Shown here: positions 11,096 through 19,389 of the stretch, in pieces
Layout: every line of letters starts with the position of its first letter
Position numbering within the stretch: position 1 is the stretch's first letter
NCBI RefSeq assembly: GCF_041154505.1
Contig: NZ_AP028672.1
Location: 496,001 to 560,000, forward strand
DNA length: 64,000 nucleotides
DNA from: Acidovorax sp. A79
GTDB lineage: Bacteria; Pseudomonadota; Gammaproteobacteria; Burkholderiales; Burkholderiaceae_C
Direction: 5' to 3'
The notes under the pieces: generated by a model
Told to the model about the DNA's origin: nothing
Seen by the model: only the letters and a program-made list of their open reading frames with translations
The model's database searches: none
Position numbers and translations under genes: made by a program

Positions 11096-12829
11096 ATGAG
11101 ACTCGACGAACTGGTCCGGAATTTCCTTTCATTGGCGCGCCGTCGCTCCAGTGCGATGGCCTGTATCCTGCTTTGCATCGCGGCGCCACAGGCTTCTGCA
11201 TTGATCGTCGGGGAATTCCGATTGCGCGGCCCCGCTGGTGCCAACGATGAATTCATCAAGCTCTATAACGAAACCGCTTCACCATTGACGGTGTTGGCCA
11301 CCGGTACGGGCACCGGGTATGGCGTTGCGGCATCGGATGGCCTACTGCGGTGCTCCGTCCCGAATGGCACGATCATCCCTGCCTATGGACACTACCTGTG
11401 CGTCAACAGCGCTACCTACTCCATCGGTGGCTACCCCGCCGGCAATGGCACTACCGCCACAGGCGACGCAACCTACGTCACGGACATTCCCGACAATGCC
11501 GGGATTGCACTGTTCAACAGCAATACCCCCGCCGAGTTCTTGCTGGCCAACCGCCTGGATGCCGTAGGCTCCACGTCTGAGGCCAATACGCTGTACAAGG
11601 AAGGCACTGGTTATCCCGCACTAACTCCCTTCTCCATCAACTACGCGTTCACCCGCGATATCTGCGGAAAACAGGGTTCCATCGCGACATTTACCGCATG
11701 CTTGGCTACCGGAGTAGCGCTGGACACCGACAACAACGCCGTCGATTTCTATTTTGTGGACACCAACGGCACATCGGCGGGGGCCGGACAGCGGCTGGGG
11801 GCACCATCACCCTCAAACCTGAGTAGCCCCGTCATCGGCAGCATTGTCAGCCCCGCCTTGCTCGACCCTTGTGTGGCCGCGCCCGCACCGCCCAATTCAG
11901 TGCGCGATTTCACAAGCGATCCGGCCAACAACTCCACCTTTGGCACGCTGGACGTCCGCCGGACCTTCACCAATACGAGCGGAGGCGACCTGACGCGGCT
12001 GCGCTTCAAGATCATTGACCTGACGACGTTCCCCGCTCCTTCCGGTATTGCTGATCTGCGCCCCCGCACATCTTCGAGTGTGGTGGTCACCGTAGACCGC
12101 GCTCCTTGCGGCTCCGGCACGAGCAACGTGACCGTGGAAGGCACCACGCTGGAACAGCCCCCTTCCCAAACCAACGGCGGTGGTTTCAACTCCACCATGT
12201 CCGCCGGGGCCGTGACCTTGGGAACCCCCCTGGCCGCGGGCGCCTCCATCGACCTCCGGTTCCTGATGGGGATCCAGCAAACCGGTCGCTACCGACTGGG
12301 TCTTGTCATCGAAGGACTGCCCCAAGGCGGGGGCGTGTTTGCATTGGCAGGTTGCACGGACAGCGGTCCTGGATGTGTTGAAGTGCAGTCCATTGTGCGG
12401 ACCGATCCCGATCCCACCGCGGCGGCATCCGTCAACTACACGGTAACGTTCACTCAACCGGTCACCGGGGTCGGTGCTTCGGATTTCGTGCTGACATCGA
12501 CCGGAACCATTGCAGGTGCATCGGTGACGGGTGTCAGCGGTTCAGGAGCCGTCTACACGGTCACTGTCAATACCGGAACAGGCAGCGGCACCTTGAGATT
12601 GGATGTGGTGGACGACGATTCCATCGTCGGCCCTGTCCCGGCCAATTCGCCTCTCGGCGGTGCGGGCGCGGGCACGGGCAACTTCACTACAGGCCAGTTC
12701 TACACCCTCACCCGTGGCGGCGCGGTGGCCAGCAACATCCCCACCCTGAGCGAGTACGGAATGATGCTGCTGGGCCTGGCTCTGATGGCCTATGTGTGGC
12801 TGCAGCGCAAGCGGGGCAACCTTCGCTGA
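11096..12829 (+). CDS. exported lamin-tail protein with IPTL-CTERM sorting tail
   Basis: Secreted or surface-anchored protein of 577 aa. An N-terminal signal peptide (basic start, hydrophobic core about residues 20-32, ending near QASA) is followed by a lamin-tail-like domain (IVGEFRLRGPAGANDEFIKLYN), then long Gly/Thr/Ser-rich beta-type sequence with few Cys. The C-terminus is diagnostic: IPTLSEYGMMLLGLALM, a TM helix and a basic QRKRGNLR end, i.e. an IPTL-CTERM tripartite sorting signal as known from Comamonadaceae. Base composition is lower in GC than its neighbours. The start has GGAGG five bases upstream. A strong hairpin terminator follows, so it is monocistronic. The processing enzyme is not in this window. 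Confidence 0.88.
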   Translation: MRLDELVRNFLSLARRRSSAMACILLCIAAPQASALIVGEFRLRGPAGANDEFIKLYNETASPLTVLATGTGTGYGVAASDGLLRCSVPNGTIIPAYGHYLCVNSATYSIGGYPAGNGTTATGDATYVTDIPDNAGIALFNSNTPAEFLLANRLDAVGSTSEANTLYKEGTGYPALTPFSINYAFTRDICGKQGSIATFTACLATGVALDTDNNAVDFYFVDTNGTSAGAGQRLGAPSPSNLSSPVIGSIVSPALLDPCVAAPAPPNSVRDFTSDPANNSTFGTLDVRRTFTNTSGGDLTRLRFKIIDLTTFPAPSGIADLRPRTSSSVVVTVDRAPCGSGTSNVTVEGTTLEQPPSQTNGGGFNSTMSAGAVTLGTPLAAGASIDLRFLMGIQQTGRYRLGLVIEGLPQGGGVFALAGCTDSGPGCVEVQSIVRTDPDPTAAASVNYTVTFTQPVTGVGASDFVLTSTGTIAGASVTGVSGSGAVYTVTVNTGTGSGTLRLDVVDDDSIVGPVPANSPLGGAGAGTGNFTTGQFYTLTRGGAVASNIPTLSEYGMMLLGLALMAYVWLQRKRGNLR

Positions 12830-12872
12830 CCCGGGTCTCTCTCACAAGAGGCTGATGCATCGACATTGAACA

Positions 12873-12906
12873 GACCGGCGCGCCCTCGAGGCGCGCCGGT
12901 CGTTTC
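12873..12906 (+). terminator. rho-independent terminator after IPTL-CTERM gene
   Basis: A perfect 12-bp GC stem (GACCGGCGCGCC at 12873-12884 with its complement at 12890-12901) around a 5-base loop, followed by a short GTTTCT tract. It starts 43 bp after the stop of the preceding gene. Confidence 0.75.
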
Positions 12907-13114
12907 TGGCAACGGTGCGCAAGCGCTGGAGCGGTGGCGTCCCCCGGGCGCGCAGGCGCGGCAGGGCACGGCCATCACCGAAAGCGGACACCGGCAAAGG
13001 GCGAGGCTCCACCCGGTGCGGGCACAGCAACGGCCCGAAGAAGTACCACGCCGCGAACGCCCGCACCGCCGCTCTTAGAATGTGCCGGGCCACCAAGCCA
13101 CCCCAAGCACACGC

Positions 13115-13525
13115 ATGGACGCCGCCCCTCTTGCCTTCCCCATCCGCACCGAATGCCCTCCCGGCACCTGCGTGTGCGGCCGGGATGCACTGCTGGAGGC
13201 GCCGGGCGGGGATGTCCGCATCCTGCGCCTCACGCGCAATGAGGAAAAAAAACTGCTTGAGCGGCTGGAAAACCTCACCAGCCTGAGCGACCTGCGCCGC
13301 CTGCTGGGCCGCATGGAAGACCAGCTGGGCGTGCGCCTTTCCATCACCCCCAGCCCCCATGAGGTGCGCAGCCTGCGGGGCATTGCGATCCTGGTGCTGG
13401 AGCAGCCCGGCCTGTGCCGCAAGACCCGCCAGGCGATTCCCGCCGCGATCCGCAAGAGCATGGACCAGCACCCGGAAATCACCTACGAACTGCTGAACGA
13501 AGGTGGACTGTTCGCGGGCCTGTGA
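13115..13525 (+). CDS. conserved small protein with CxC motif
   Basis: Small soluble protein of 136 aa that I do not recognise by name. It starts MDAAPLAFPIRTECPPGTCVCGRD: three Cys lie close together near residues 14-21, including CVC, which could bind metal. The rest is charged and helical (LRLTRNEEKKLLERLENL) with a later conserved-looking EVRSLRGIAILVLEQPGLC. No signal or membrane segment. The ATG at 13115 was chosen over a GTG at 13082 because the upstream residues look like non-coding sequence. It precedes the DUF72 gene by 57 bp on the same strand and may be its partner; coding is supported by composition and a sensible amino-acid profile. Confidence 0.7.
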   Translation: MDAAPLAFPIRTECPPGTCVCGRDALLEAPGGDVRILRLTRNEEKKLLERLENLTSLSDLRRLLGRMEDQLGVRLSITPSPHEVRSLRGIAILVLEQPGLCRKTRQAIPAAIRKSMDQHPEITYELLNEGGLFAGL

Positions 13526-13582
13526 CCTCCTCTGCGGCACCCCATTCCGGCTCGCGCCCGCCACACCATCCGCGTCCCTCAC

Positions 13583-14692
13583 ATGCAAGACGACCTTTTC
13601 GGCGGCCCGCCGGTGCCGCCCCCTCCCACCGACAAGGCCGCCGCCGCTGGCTTCGCGGCCGATGCAGATGAGCCCGCGGCGGCCAGGCCGCGCCGCACCG
13701 GGGTGCATCCGGCCCCCGGGCACGATGGTCTGCGCGCCCTGGCCGCCGCCCTCCCCCGCCAGCTGCGGCTGGGAACGTCGTCATGGACATACCCTGGATG
13801 GAAGGGACTGGTGTGGGAAGGCGAGCATTCCGAGTCCCTGCTCTCCAAGCAGGGGCTGGCGGTCTACGCCCAGCACCCGCTGCTGCGCACGGTGAGCATC
13901 GACCGCAGCTTCTACCGGCCGCTCACGGTGAGCCAGTACGAGCGCTATGCCGCGCAGGTGCCCGATGACTTCCGCTTCGTGGTGAAGGCGCCCAGCCTGG
14001 TGACCGACGCCCTCGTGCGCAGCGAGGACGGGCGGGGGCGCCAGCCCAATCCGGCTTTCTTCAGCCCCGAACTCGCCCTCAGTGAATTCGTGGAACCCGC
14101 GCTGCAGGGCCTGGGGCACAAGCTGGGGGCGCTGGTGTTCCAGATCAGCCCCCTGCCCCTGGCCCAGCTGGACCGCATGCACGAGCTGCTGGAGCGCCTG
14201 CGCGCCATGCTGTGCGCGCAGCCTGCGTTGCACCCCACCGCGCCGGACGGCGTGATGGCCGTGGAGGTGCGCGATCCCCAATGGCTCACCCCGCGCTTCG
14301 CGGCGGTGCTGCGCGAGGCCGGGGCCACCTACTGCCTGGGCCTGCACGCAAAGATGCCGCCGCTGCAGGAACAGCTGCCCATGCTGCGCGCGCTCTGGCC
14401 CGGTCCGCTGGTGTGCCGCTGGAATCTCCACCCCATCCACGGCCCCTATGGCTATGAAGACGCGGAAAAGAACTATGCGCCCTATGACCGGCTCCACCAC
14501 CCCGACCCTGGCACGCGGGCCGCGCTGGCGAGCCTGATCGCGGGCGTCACCGGGCGGGGGCACAACGCCTTCGTGGCCATCAGCAACCATGCGGAAGGCT
14601 GCGCGCCGCGCACCGTGCAGGCGCTGGCCGAATGCGTGGCGGCGCAGCTTGGCGGCCCGGCGCCCGCCGCAGCGCCCGGCCCCGTGGTGTAG
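13583..14692 (+). CDS. DUF72 (YecE-like) family protein
   Basis: DUF72 protein of 369 aa with a TIM-barrel-like fold of unknown biochemical function. The family signature near the start of the domain, GTSSWTYPGWKGLVW, is clear at about residues 64-78, followed by typical motifs around TVSIDRSFYRPLT and FRFVVKAPSLVTD. The first 60 or so residues are a low-complexity Pro/Ala extension not usual in the family; an internal start is possible but none has a better ribosome binding site. It is cytoplasmic by prediction. It lies in a rightward series with the small CxC protein upstream and a small protein and histidine phosphatase downstream. Confidence 0.88.
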   Translation: MQDDLFGGPPVPPPPTDKAAAAGFAADADEPAAARPRRTGVHPAPGHDGLRALAAALPRQLRLGTSSWTYPGWKGLVWEGEHSESLLSKQGLAVYAQHPLLRTVSIDRSFYRPLTVSQYERYAAQVPDDFRFVVKAPSLVTDALVRSEDGRGRQPNPAFFSPELALSEFVEPALQGLGHKLGALVFQISPLPLAQLDRMHELLERLRAMLCAQPALHPTAPDGVMAVEVRDPQWLTPRFAAVLREAGATYCLGLHAKMPPLQEQLPMLRALWPGPLVCRWNLHPIHGPYGYEDAEKNYAPYDRLHHPDPGTRAALASLIAGVTGRGHNAFVAISNHAEGCAPRTVQALAECVAAQLGGPAPAAAPGPVV

Positions 14693-14787
14693 GACGCGGA
14701 GCACCCGCGCCAAAACCGTGCGCTGACACCGGGCGGCCGTACCCTGCGCGACGATGGCGGCATGCTGTCAACGTCAGGGCCCGTCAC

Positions 14788-15072
14788 ATGAACCTTCTTC
14801 AAAAACTCCGCGGCGTGCGCCAATGGGACGCCGAACGTGCCGGTTTTCCAGGCGAGCACTGGCTGGTGCTGGGTGCGGGCCTGCTGGTGCTGCGCGGCGC
14901 CAGCCGCAGCCGTGGCCTGGTGCGCCGCGCAGCGGGCCGGGCCCTGGGCAGCGCCCTCATCGCGCGCGCCGCATCGGGGCGCGACGGGGTGGCCGGCAAG
15001 CTGGCACGGGCGGCGGAAAAGGCCCCGGCGGCTGGCGCCGTGGGCAGGGCCCGCCTTCGCGCCCCTCGGTAG
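14788..15072 (+). CDS. small basic hypothetical protein
   Basis: A 94-aa, very basic protein (many Arg and Ala, almost no acidic residues in the C-terminal half). It begins MNLLQKLRGVRQWDAERAG and has one moderately hydrophobic stretch, HWLVLGAGLLVLRG (about residues 24-37), that might touch a membrane. I do not recognise a family. The frame is open further upstream, but the ATG at 14788 gives the first sensible N-terminus. It ends 9 bp before the histidine phosphatase start, so the two are probably co-transcribed. Coding is likely but not certain in such high-GC sequence. Confidence 0.6.
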   Translation: MNLLQKLRGVRQWDAERAGFPGEHWLVLGAGLLVLRGASRSRGLVRRAAGRALGSALIARAASGRDGVAGKLARAAEKAPAAGAVGRARLRAPR

Positions 15073-15081
15073 CCCGAGGCC

Positions 15082-15849
15082 ATGGAAACACGCTGGCCCG
15101 CGCGGCTGTGGGTGGTGCGGCATGGACAAAGCGCCGGCAACGTGGCGCGCGACGCGGCCGAGGCGGGGGGGCTTCAGACCATCGACCTCGCATGGCGGGA
15201 CATCGATGTGCCGCTGTCGGACCTGGGAACCGCGCAATCGGTGGCGCTGGGGGAATGGTTTGGACGCCAGCCCGTGGATGGGCAGCCGCAGGTCATCCTG
15301 TGCTCGCCCTACATGCGCGCGCTGCAGACCGCCCGCCTGGTGGCGCAACACAGCCGTCTGGAGCATGTCACCCTCCGGCTGGACGAGCGGCTGCGGGAAA
15401 AGGAGTTCGGCATCCTGGACCGGCTTACCAAGTTCGGCATCCAGCAGCAGCACGCCCAGCTGCATGAGCAACGCACCCACGTGGGCAAGTTCTACTTCAG
15501 GCCGCCCGGCGGTGAAAACTGGTGCGACGTGATCCTGCGGCTGCGCAGCCTGCAGGAGATGGTCACGCGCGAATACGCGGGGCAGCGGGTGCTGGTGGTC
15601 GCGCACCAGGTCATCGTCAACTGCATGCGCTACCTCATCGAGCAGATGGACGAGCAGCAGATCCTGGAGATCGACCGCCAGGGCGACGTGCCCAACTGCG
15701 CGGTGACGATCTACCGCGCCCATGGGGCGCACGAGGGGCGCACCGACGAGGCCATGCAGTTGATCCAGGCCAACTTCCTTGCCCCGCTGCGCGACGCGCG
15801 GACACCGGTGACGCGGGAGCCCGACGCCGCCACCGCCCCCAAGCCCTGA
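15082..15849 (+). CDS. histidine phosphatase family protein
   Basis: Member of the phosphoglycerate-mutase-like histidine phosphatase superfamily (255 aa). The phospho-accepting RHG motif lies at residues 13-15 and the second catalytic His in VVAHQ at about 175; an Arg/Glu pair in LREKEFGILDRL fits the family core. The length and the EFG..D motif are closer to small cytosolic phosphatases than to the glycolytic mutase. It lies 9 bp downstream of a small basic gene and 9 bp upstream of nnrD, a spacing that indicates an operon. The substrate is unknown; sugar phosphates or nucleotides are typical of the family. Confidence 0.9.
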   Translation: METRWPARLWVVRHGQSAGNVARDAAEAGGLQTIDLAWRDIDVPLSDLGTAQSVALGEWFGRQPVDGQPQVILCSPYMRALQTARLVAQHSRLEHVTLRLDERLREKEFGILDRLTKFGIQQQHAQLHEQRTHVGKFYFRPPGGENWCDVILRLRSLQEMVTREYAGQRVLVVAHQVIVNCMRYLIEQMDEQQILEIDRQGDVPNCAVTIYRAHGAHEGRTDEAMQLIQANFLAPLRDARTPVTREPDAATAPKP

Positions 15850-15858
15850 CGGCACGCC

Positions 15859-16782
15859 ATGCCCCGCAACCCTACCTGGCCCCGGCCCAGAGCCCTGACC
15901 GAGGCACTGCTTCGGCGCTGGCCCCTGCCCCATCCCGGCGACGATGCGGACAAGGAAGCGCGCGGGCACGTGCTGGTGGTCGCGGGCAGCCATGAAATGC
16001 CCGGCGCGGCGCTGCTGGCGGCCATCGCCGCCCTGCGTGCGGGGGCCGGCAAACTCACCGTGGCCGCACCGGAGCGCGTGGCGCAGGGCCTGGCACTGGC
16101 CATCCCCGAGGCGCGCGTGATGGGGCTTGCCGAGACCCGGGCCGGGGGTTTTGCCGCGCGCGACTGCGACCGGCTCGGGCCCCTGTCCGACCAGGTGAGC
16201 GCCGTGGTGCTGGGCCCCGGCATGCTGGACGAAGCCCGCAGCGTGGCCTTCGTGCGCACGATGCTGCCGCTGTTTCGCCGCAGCACGGTGGTGCTGGACG
16301 CCTACGCCATGTCGGCCGCAGTCGGCGCAGCGTTCGACCAGCCCGTCGTCATGACGCCCCACGCCGGCGAGATGGCCCACCTGACCGGTGCATCCAAGGA
16401 CGCCGTGCTGGCCGACCCGCTGGCCGCCGCCCGGGCGGGCGCGCAACGCTGGGGCGCCTGCGTGGCGCTCAAGGGCAGCACCACCTGCATCGCGCAGCCC
16501 GACGGCTGTTCGTTGCGGTTTGCGGGCGGTACACCGGGGCTGGCCACGTCGGGCTCGGGCGATACGCTGGCGGGCCTCATCGGCGGCCTGGCCGCGCGCG
16601 GCGCGCCGCCGCTGCATGCCACGGCCTGGGGCGTGCTCCTGCATGCACGCGCGGGCAGCGCGCTGGCGCGGGACCAGGGCACGCTGGGCTACCTGGCGCG
16701 CGAACTGTCGGCGCAGGTGCCTGCGCTGATCCATGCCCTGGGCCCGCGCGCCACCCCACGGCGCCATGCCGGACCGAAGTGA
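15859..16782 (+). CDS. nnrD: NAD(P)H-hydrate dehydratase
   Basis: ADP/ATP-dependent dehydratase that repairs hydrated NADH and NADPH (307 aa). It has the ribokinase-like fold: HVLVVAGSHEMPGAALLAA near the start, the HAGE motif (MTPHAGEMAHLTG) and the phosphate-binding GSGDTLAGLIGGL near residue 235. It is the stand-alone kinase-like domain; the epimerase domain (NnrE) that is fused in E. coli YjeF is missing and not seen nearby. It is last in a rightward group after the histidine phosphatase. A palindromic repeat lies just after its stop, before the convergent MFS gene. Confidence 0.93.
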   Translation: MPRNPTWPRPRALTEALLRRWPLPHPGDDADKEARGHVLVVAGSHEMPGAALLAAIAALRAGAGKLTVAAPERVAQGLALAIPEARVMGLAETRAGGFAARDCDRLGPLSDQVSAVVLGPGMLDEARSVAFVRTMLPLFRRSTVVLDAYAMSAAVGAAFDQPVVMTPHAGEMAHLTGASKDAVLADPLAAARAGAQRWGACVALKGSTTCIAQPDGCSLRFAGGTPGLATSGSGDTLAGLIGGLAARGAPPLHATAWGVLLHARAGSALARDQGTLGYLARELSAQVPALIHALGPRATPRRHAGPK

Positions 16783-16815
16783 TCCACAGGGCTCGCCCGC
16801 ATCACGCGGTTTGAA

Positions 16816-16874
16816 CGAAAAAGGCCGCCTGTGCTGGATGCACAAGCGCAGAAAGCTATCAATTCAATAGCAAT
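16816..16874. repeat. palindromic repeat, family 1 (intergenic copy)
   Basis: Low-GC element between the convergent nnrD and MFS genes. On the - strand it shares TGCTATTGAATT, RATAGCT, GCGCTT, CATCCAGC and GGCGGCC with the copy inside the patatin gene (6569-6641), in the same order. The GCTATCAATTCAATAGC part is an imperfect palindrome. It could serve as a bidirectional transcription stop. Confidence 0.75.
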
Positions 16875-16878
16875 CGGG

Positions 16879-18096
16879 CTACGGCGCGTTGCCCTTGGCC
16901 AGCGGCCGTGCCGCGCGCTCGCCGCCCAGCGTGACCCAGGTCAGCACCAGGCCCAGGAGCGCGCCGCTGGCCATGCCCACCACCATGGGCAGCGGCTTGC
17001 CATTGGCGAACACACCGACCACGCCCATGGCGGCAGCGCCGATCAGCATCTGCAGCGTGCCCAGCAGCGCCGAGGCGGTGCCCGCGATGGCGCCGTGCTC
17101 CTCCAGGGCGAGCACCGAGGTGGTGGGAATCACCAGCCCCATCAGGCCGCTGGCGACGAAATACAGGCCCAGCAGCACTTCCAGCCGGTCGCCGCCCGCC
17201 AGGTAGTAAGCCAGCATGGCCACCATCACGGCGCCCGCACCGGTGACCGCCACCTTGACGGTGGGCACCAGTCCAAAGCGGCGCCCCAGCCGGGCGGTGA
17301 ACTGCGCGGCGGCAAAGAATGCGGCGGCATTCACCGAGAACGCCAGGCTGTACTGCACGGGCGTGAGGCCGTAGTGGTTGATCAGCACGAAGGGCGAGCC
17401 CGCAAGGTAGACAAAGAACCCCGCCATCGAGCAGCCCCCGATGAACACGAGGCCGAGGTAGTGCCCGTCGCGCAGGAGGAGCCAGTAGCCCGAGAGCGCG
17501 CCCGCCAGGCTGCTTTCGAGGCGGTCGGCTGCCGGCCGCGTTTCGCGCAGCCCCCGGGATACCAGCAGGAGGCCGGCGACCGCCGCCACCGCCACGGCCC
17601 AGAACACCCCGCGCCACCCCGTCAGCGCAATGACGCCACTGCCCGCCAACGGCGCCAGCAGCGGGGAAATGCTGAACACCAGCATCAGCAGCGACATGAG
17701 GCGCGCGGCCTCGGTGCCGGTGTGCAGGTCGCGCACCACGGCGCGGGGAATCGCCATGCCGGCAGCGGCGCCCAGCCCCTGCACGAAACGCAGGACCACC
17801 AGGGTCTGGATGTCTGTGGCGAGCGCACAGCCCACGCTCGCCAGCGTGAAGAGCAGCAGACCCACGTACAGCGGCGGCTTGCGGCCCACCATGTCCGACA
17901 CCGGACCATAGAACAGCTGGCCAACGCCCAGCGAAATGAAGAACGCCGTCAGGCTCCACTGCACGGCGCCCACCTCCGCGCCCAGGCTCGCGCCGATCTC
18001 GGGCAGCGCCGGCAGGTACATGTCGATGGCAAAGGGGCCGATGGCCGACAGCAGGCCCAGGATCAGGGCCATCTTGAAGAAACGGGAAGCATGCAT
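16879..18096 (-). CDS. MFS multidrug efflux transporter, Bcr/CflA type
   Basis: Inner-membrane drug:proton antiporter of 405 aa with twelve predicted TM helices. The N-terminal IGPFAIDMYLPALPEI is the characteristic start of Bcr/CflA proteins, and the loop 2-3 motif SDMVGRKPPLYVG fits the MFS signature. The start ATG at 18096 gives a short basic N-terminus before TM1, as usual. It stands alone: the neighbour on the left converges, and the GGDEF gene on the right is on the same strand but 116 bp upstream. Likely substrates are antibiotics or small amphiphiles; none can be named. A palindromic repeat follows directly after the stop. Confidence 0.93.
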   Translation of the reverse strand: MHASRFFKMALILGLLSAIGPFAIDMYLPALPEIGASLGAEVGAVQWSLTAFFISLGVGQLFYGPVSDMVGRKPPLYVGLLLFTLASVGCALATDIQTLVVLRFVQGLGAAAGMAIPRAVVRDLHTGTEAARLMSLLMLVFSISPLLAPLAGSGVIALTGWRGVFWAVAVAAVAGLLLVSRGLRETRPAADRLESSLAGALSGYWLLLRDGHYLGLVFIGGCSMAGFFVYLAGSPFVLINHYGLTPVQYSLAFSVNAAAFFAAAQFTARLGRRFGLVPTVKVAVTGAGAVMVAMLAYYLAGGDRLEVLLGLYFVASGLMGLVIPTTSVLALEEHGAIAGTASALLGTLQMLIGAAAMGVVGVFANGKPLPMVVGMASGALLGLVLTWVTLGGERAARPLAKGNAP

Positions 18097-18212
18097 AGCA
18101 GGCCATTGTCACCAGTTTGGTGCAAGCCTGCGGGTTAACCCTGCAAAAACCCGCAACAGCGCGGCCACCCCCCGGTTGCGACGCAAGGCGCCGGGCCCGC
18201 GCGCGCTGCCTG

Positions 18213-19256
18213 TCAGCCCGCCCCGTCGGCCAGTTCGATCCGGTTGCGCCCGCCCTGCTTGGCGCGGTACATGGCGCGGTCGGCCAGGCGCACCAGCATC
18301 TCGGGCAACTCGTCGCGCTGCGGCTGCACGCTGGCCACCCCGAAGCTCACGGTGACGATGCCCAGCGGCGCCCCTTCGTGCGGCAGCGCCAACTGGTGGA
18401 TCGCCTCCTGGATGTGGCGCGCCACCTCGGCCGCGGCCTGCAGGTCGGAGCCGGGCAGCAGCACCACGAACTCCTCGCCGCCAAAACGCGCGGCCAGCTC
18501 GCCCTCGCGCCGCGCGCCCGTCTGCGCGAGCGTGAGGGCCAGCGCCTGCAGGCAGGCATCGCCCGCGAGGTGGCCATAGTGGTCGTTGAAGTGCTTGAAC
18601 ACATCCACGTCCAGCATGATGAGGGCCAGCGGCGTGCGGGCCCGCTGCGCGCGTGCCCATTCACGCGCCAGGGCATCGTCGAAGTGCCGGCGGTTGGCGA
18701 TGCCCGTGAGACCGTCGGTATTGCTCAGCAGCTCCAGGCGCTGATTGGCCTGCGCCAGGGCCTGGGTGCGCTCCTGCACCAGCGCCTCGAGTTCGCGGTT
18801 GCGCTGGCGCAGCTCCTCGATGGGGTACACCTCGCTGCCACGGGCCTTGCCGAACGGGATGGAGACGCTCACGTGCGCGATCTTCCAGTCGCCTCCCGCC
18901 TCCTGGCCGCCCTCGCGCCGGAACAGCACCACCTTGCGCGCGGTCTCGCGGGCAAACAGCGCGTCGGGAATGGGCAGGTGGATGTGGAAGAAGGCGGTGG
19001 CGGCAAGCAGGTCGGCCCCCAGGTCCTGCACGAAAAGCTCGACCATCTCGATGCCGATGCGCGCTGGAACCTGCGCGAAATCCTGCTGCGTCACCTCGAT
19101 CCATCCGGCACGGGTCTTGATCAGCTGGTCGCTGCTGCCCGCGAAGCCGCTGAAATTCTCGCTGAAGCGCGCCAGCAGCCGGGCATCGCGCGCGGCATAC
19201 ATCTCGATGTACTCATCGAAGAGCATGCGGGTCAGTCGCTCGCGTTCCGGTGACAT
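18213..19256 (-). CDS. diguanylate cyclase with N-terminal NTF2/SnoaL-like domain
   Basis: Cytosolic GGDEF protein of 347 aa. The first 135 residues look like an NTF2/SnoaL-type domain (RMLFDEYIEMYAARDARLLA, later DWKIAHVSVSIPFG), which usually forms a ligand-binding cone. A coiled-coil linker (ELRQRNRELEALVQERTQAL) leads to the GGDEF domain from NTDGLTGIANRRHFD. The active site is GGEEF in ARFGGEEFVVLLPG, so synthesis of c-di-GMP is expected. At the inhibitory site RxxD the sequence is REGE, a conservative change that may weaken feedback. No TM helix. This architecture suggests a soluble small-molecule-sensing cyclase; the ligand is unknown. Confidence 0.9.
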   Translation of the reverse strand: MSPERERLTRMLFDEYIEMYAARDARLLARFSENFSGFAGSSDQLIKTRAGWIEVTQQDFAQVPARIGIEMVELFVQDLGADLLAATAFFHIHLPIPDALFARETARKVVLFRREGGQEAGGDWKIAHVSVSIPFGKARGSEVYPIEELRQRNRELEALVQERTQALAQANQRLELLSNTDGLTGIANRRHFDDALAREWARAQRARTPLALIMLDVDVFKHFNDHYGHLAGDACLQALALTLAQTGARREGELAARFGGEEFVVLLPGSDLQAAAEVARHIQEAIHQLALPHEGAPLGIVTVSFGVASVQPQRDELPEMLVRLADRAMYRAKQGGRNRIELADGAG

Positions 19257-19389
19257 GCGGTGGGTCCTTGTCGGGTGCTGGGGGGATGCGCCGCCGCGCG
19301 CGGCCCGCGCCAGCAGGCATGTTTTGAATGTAACACCCGCCCTGCCCCCGCGAAAACACGGAACTACCCTGCATCCTCCACGCCCCGCT

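Noticed and set aside
14482..16845. Leftward open frame of nearly 790 codons
   Set aside because: Opposite nnrD, histidine phosphatase and DUF72 genes, with no recognisable domain.
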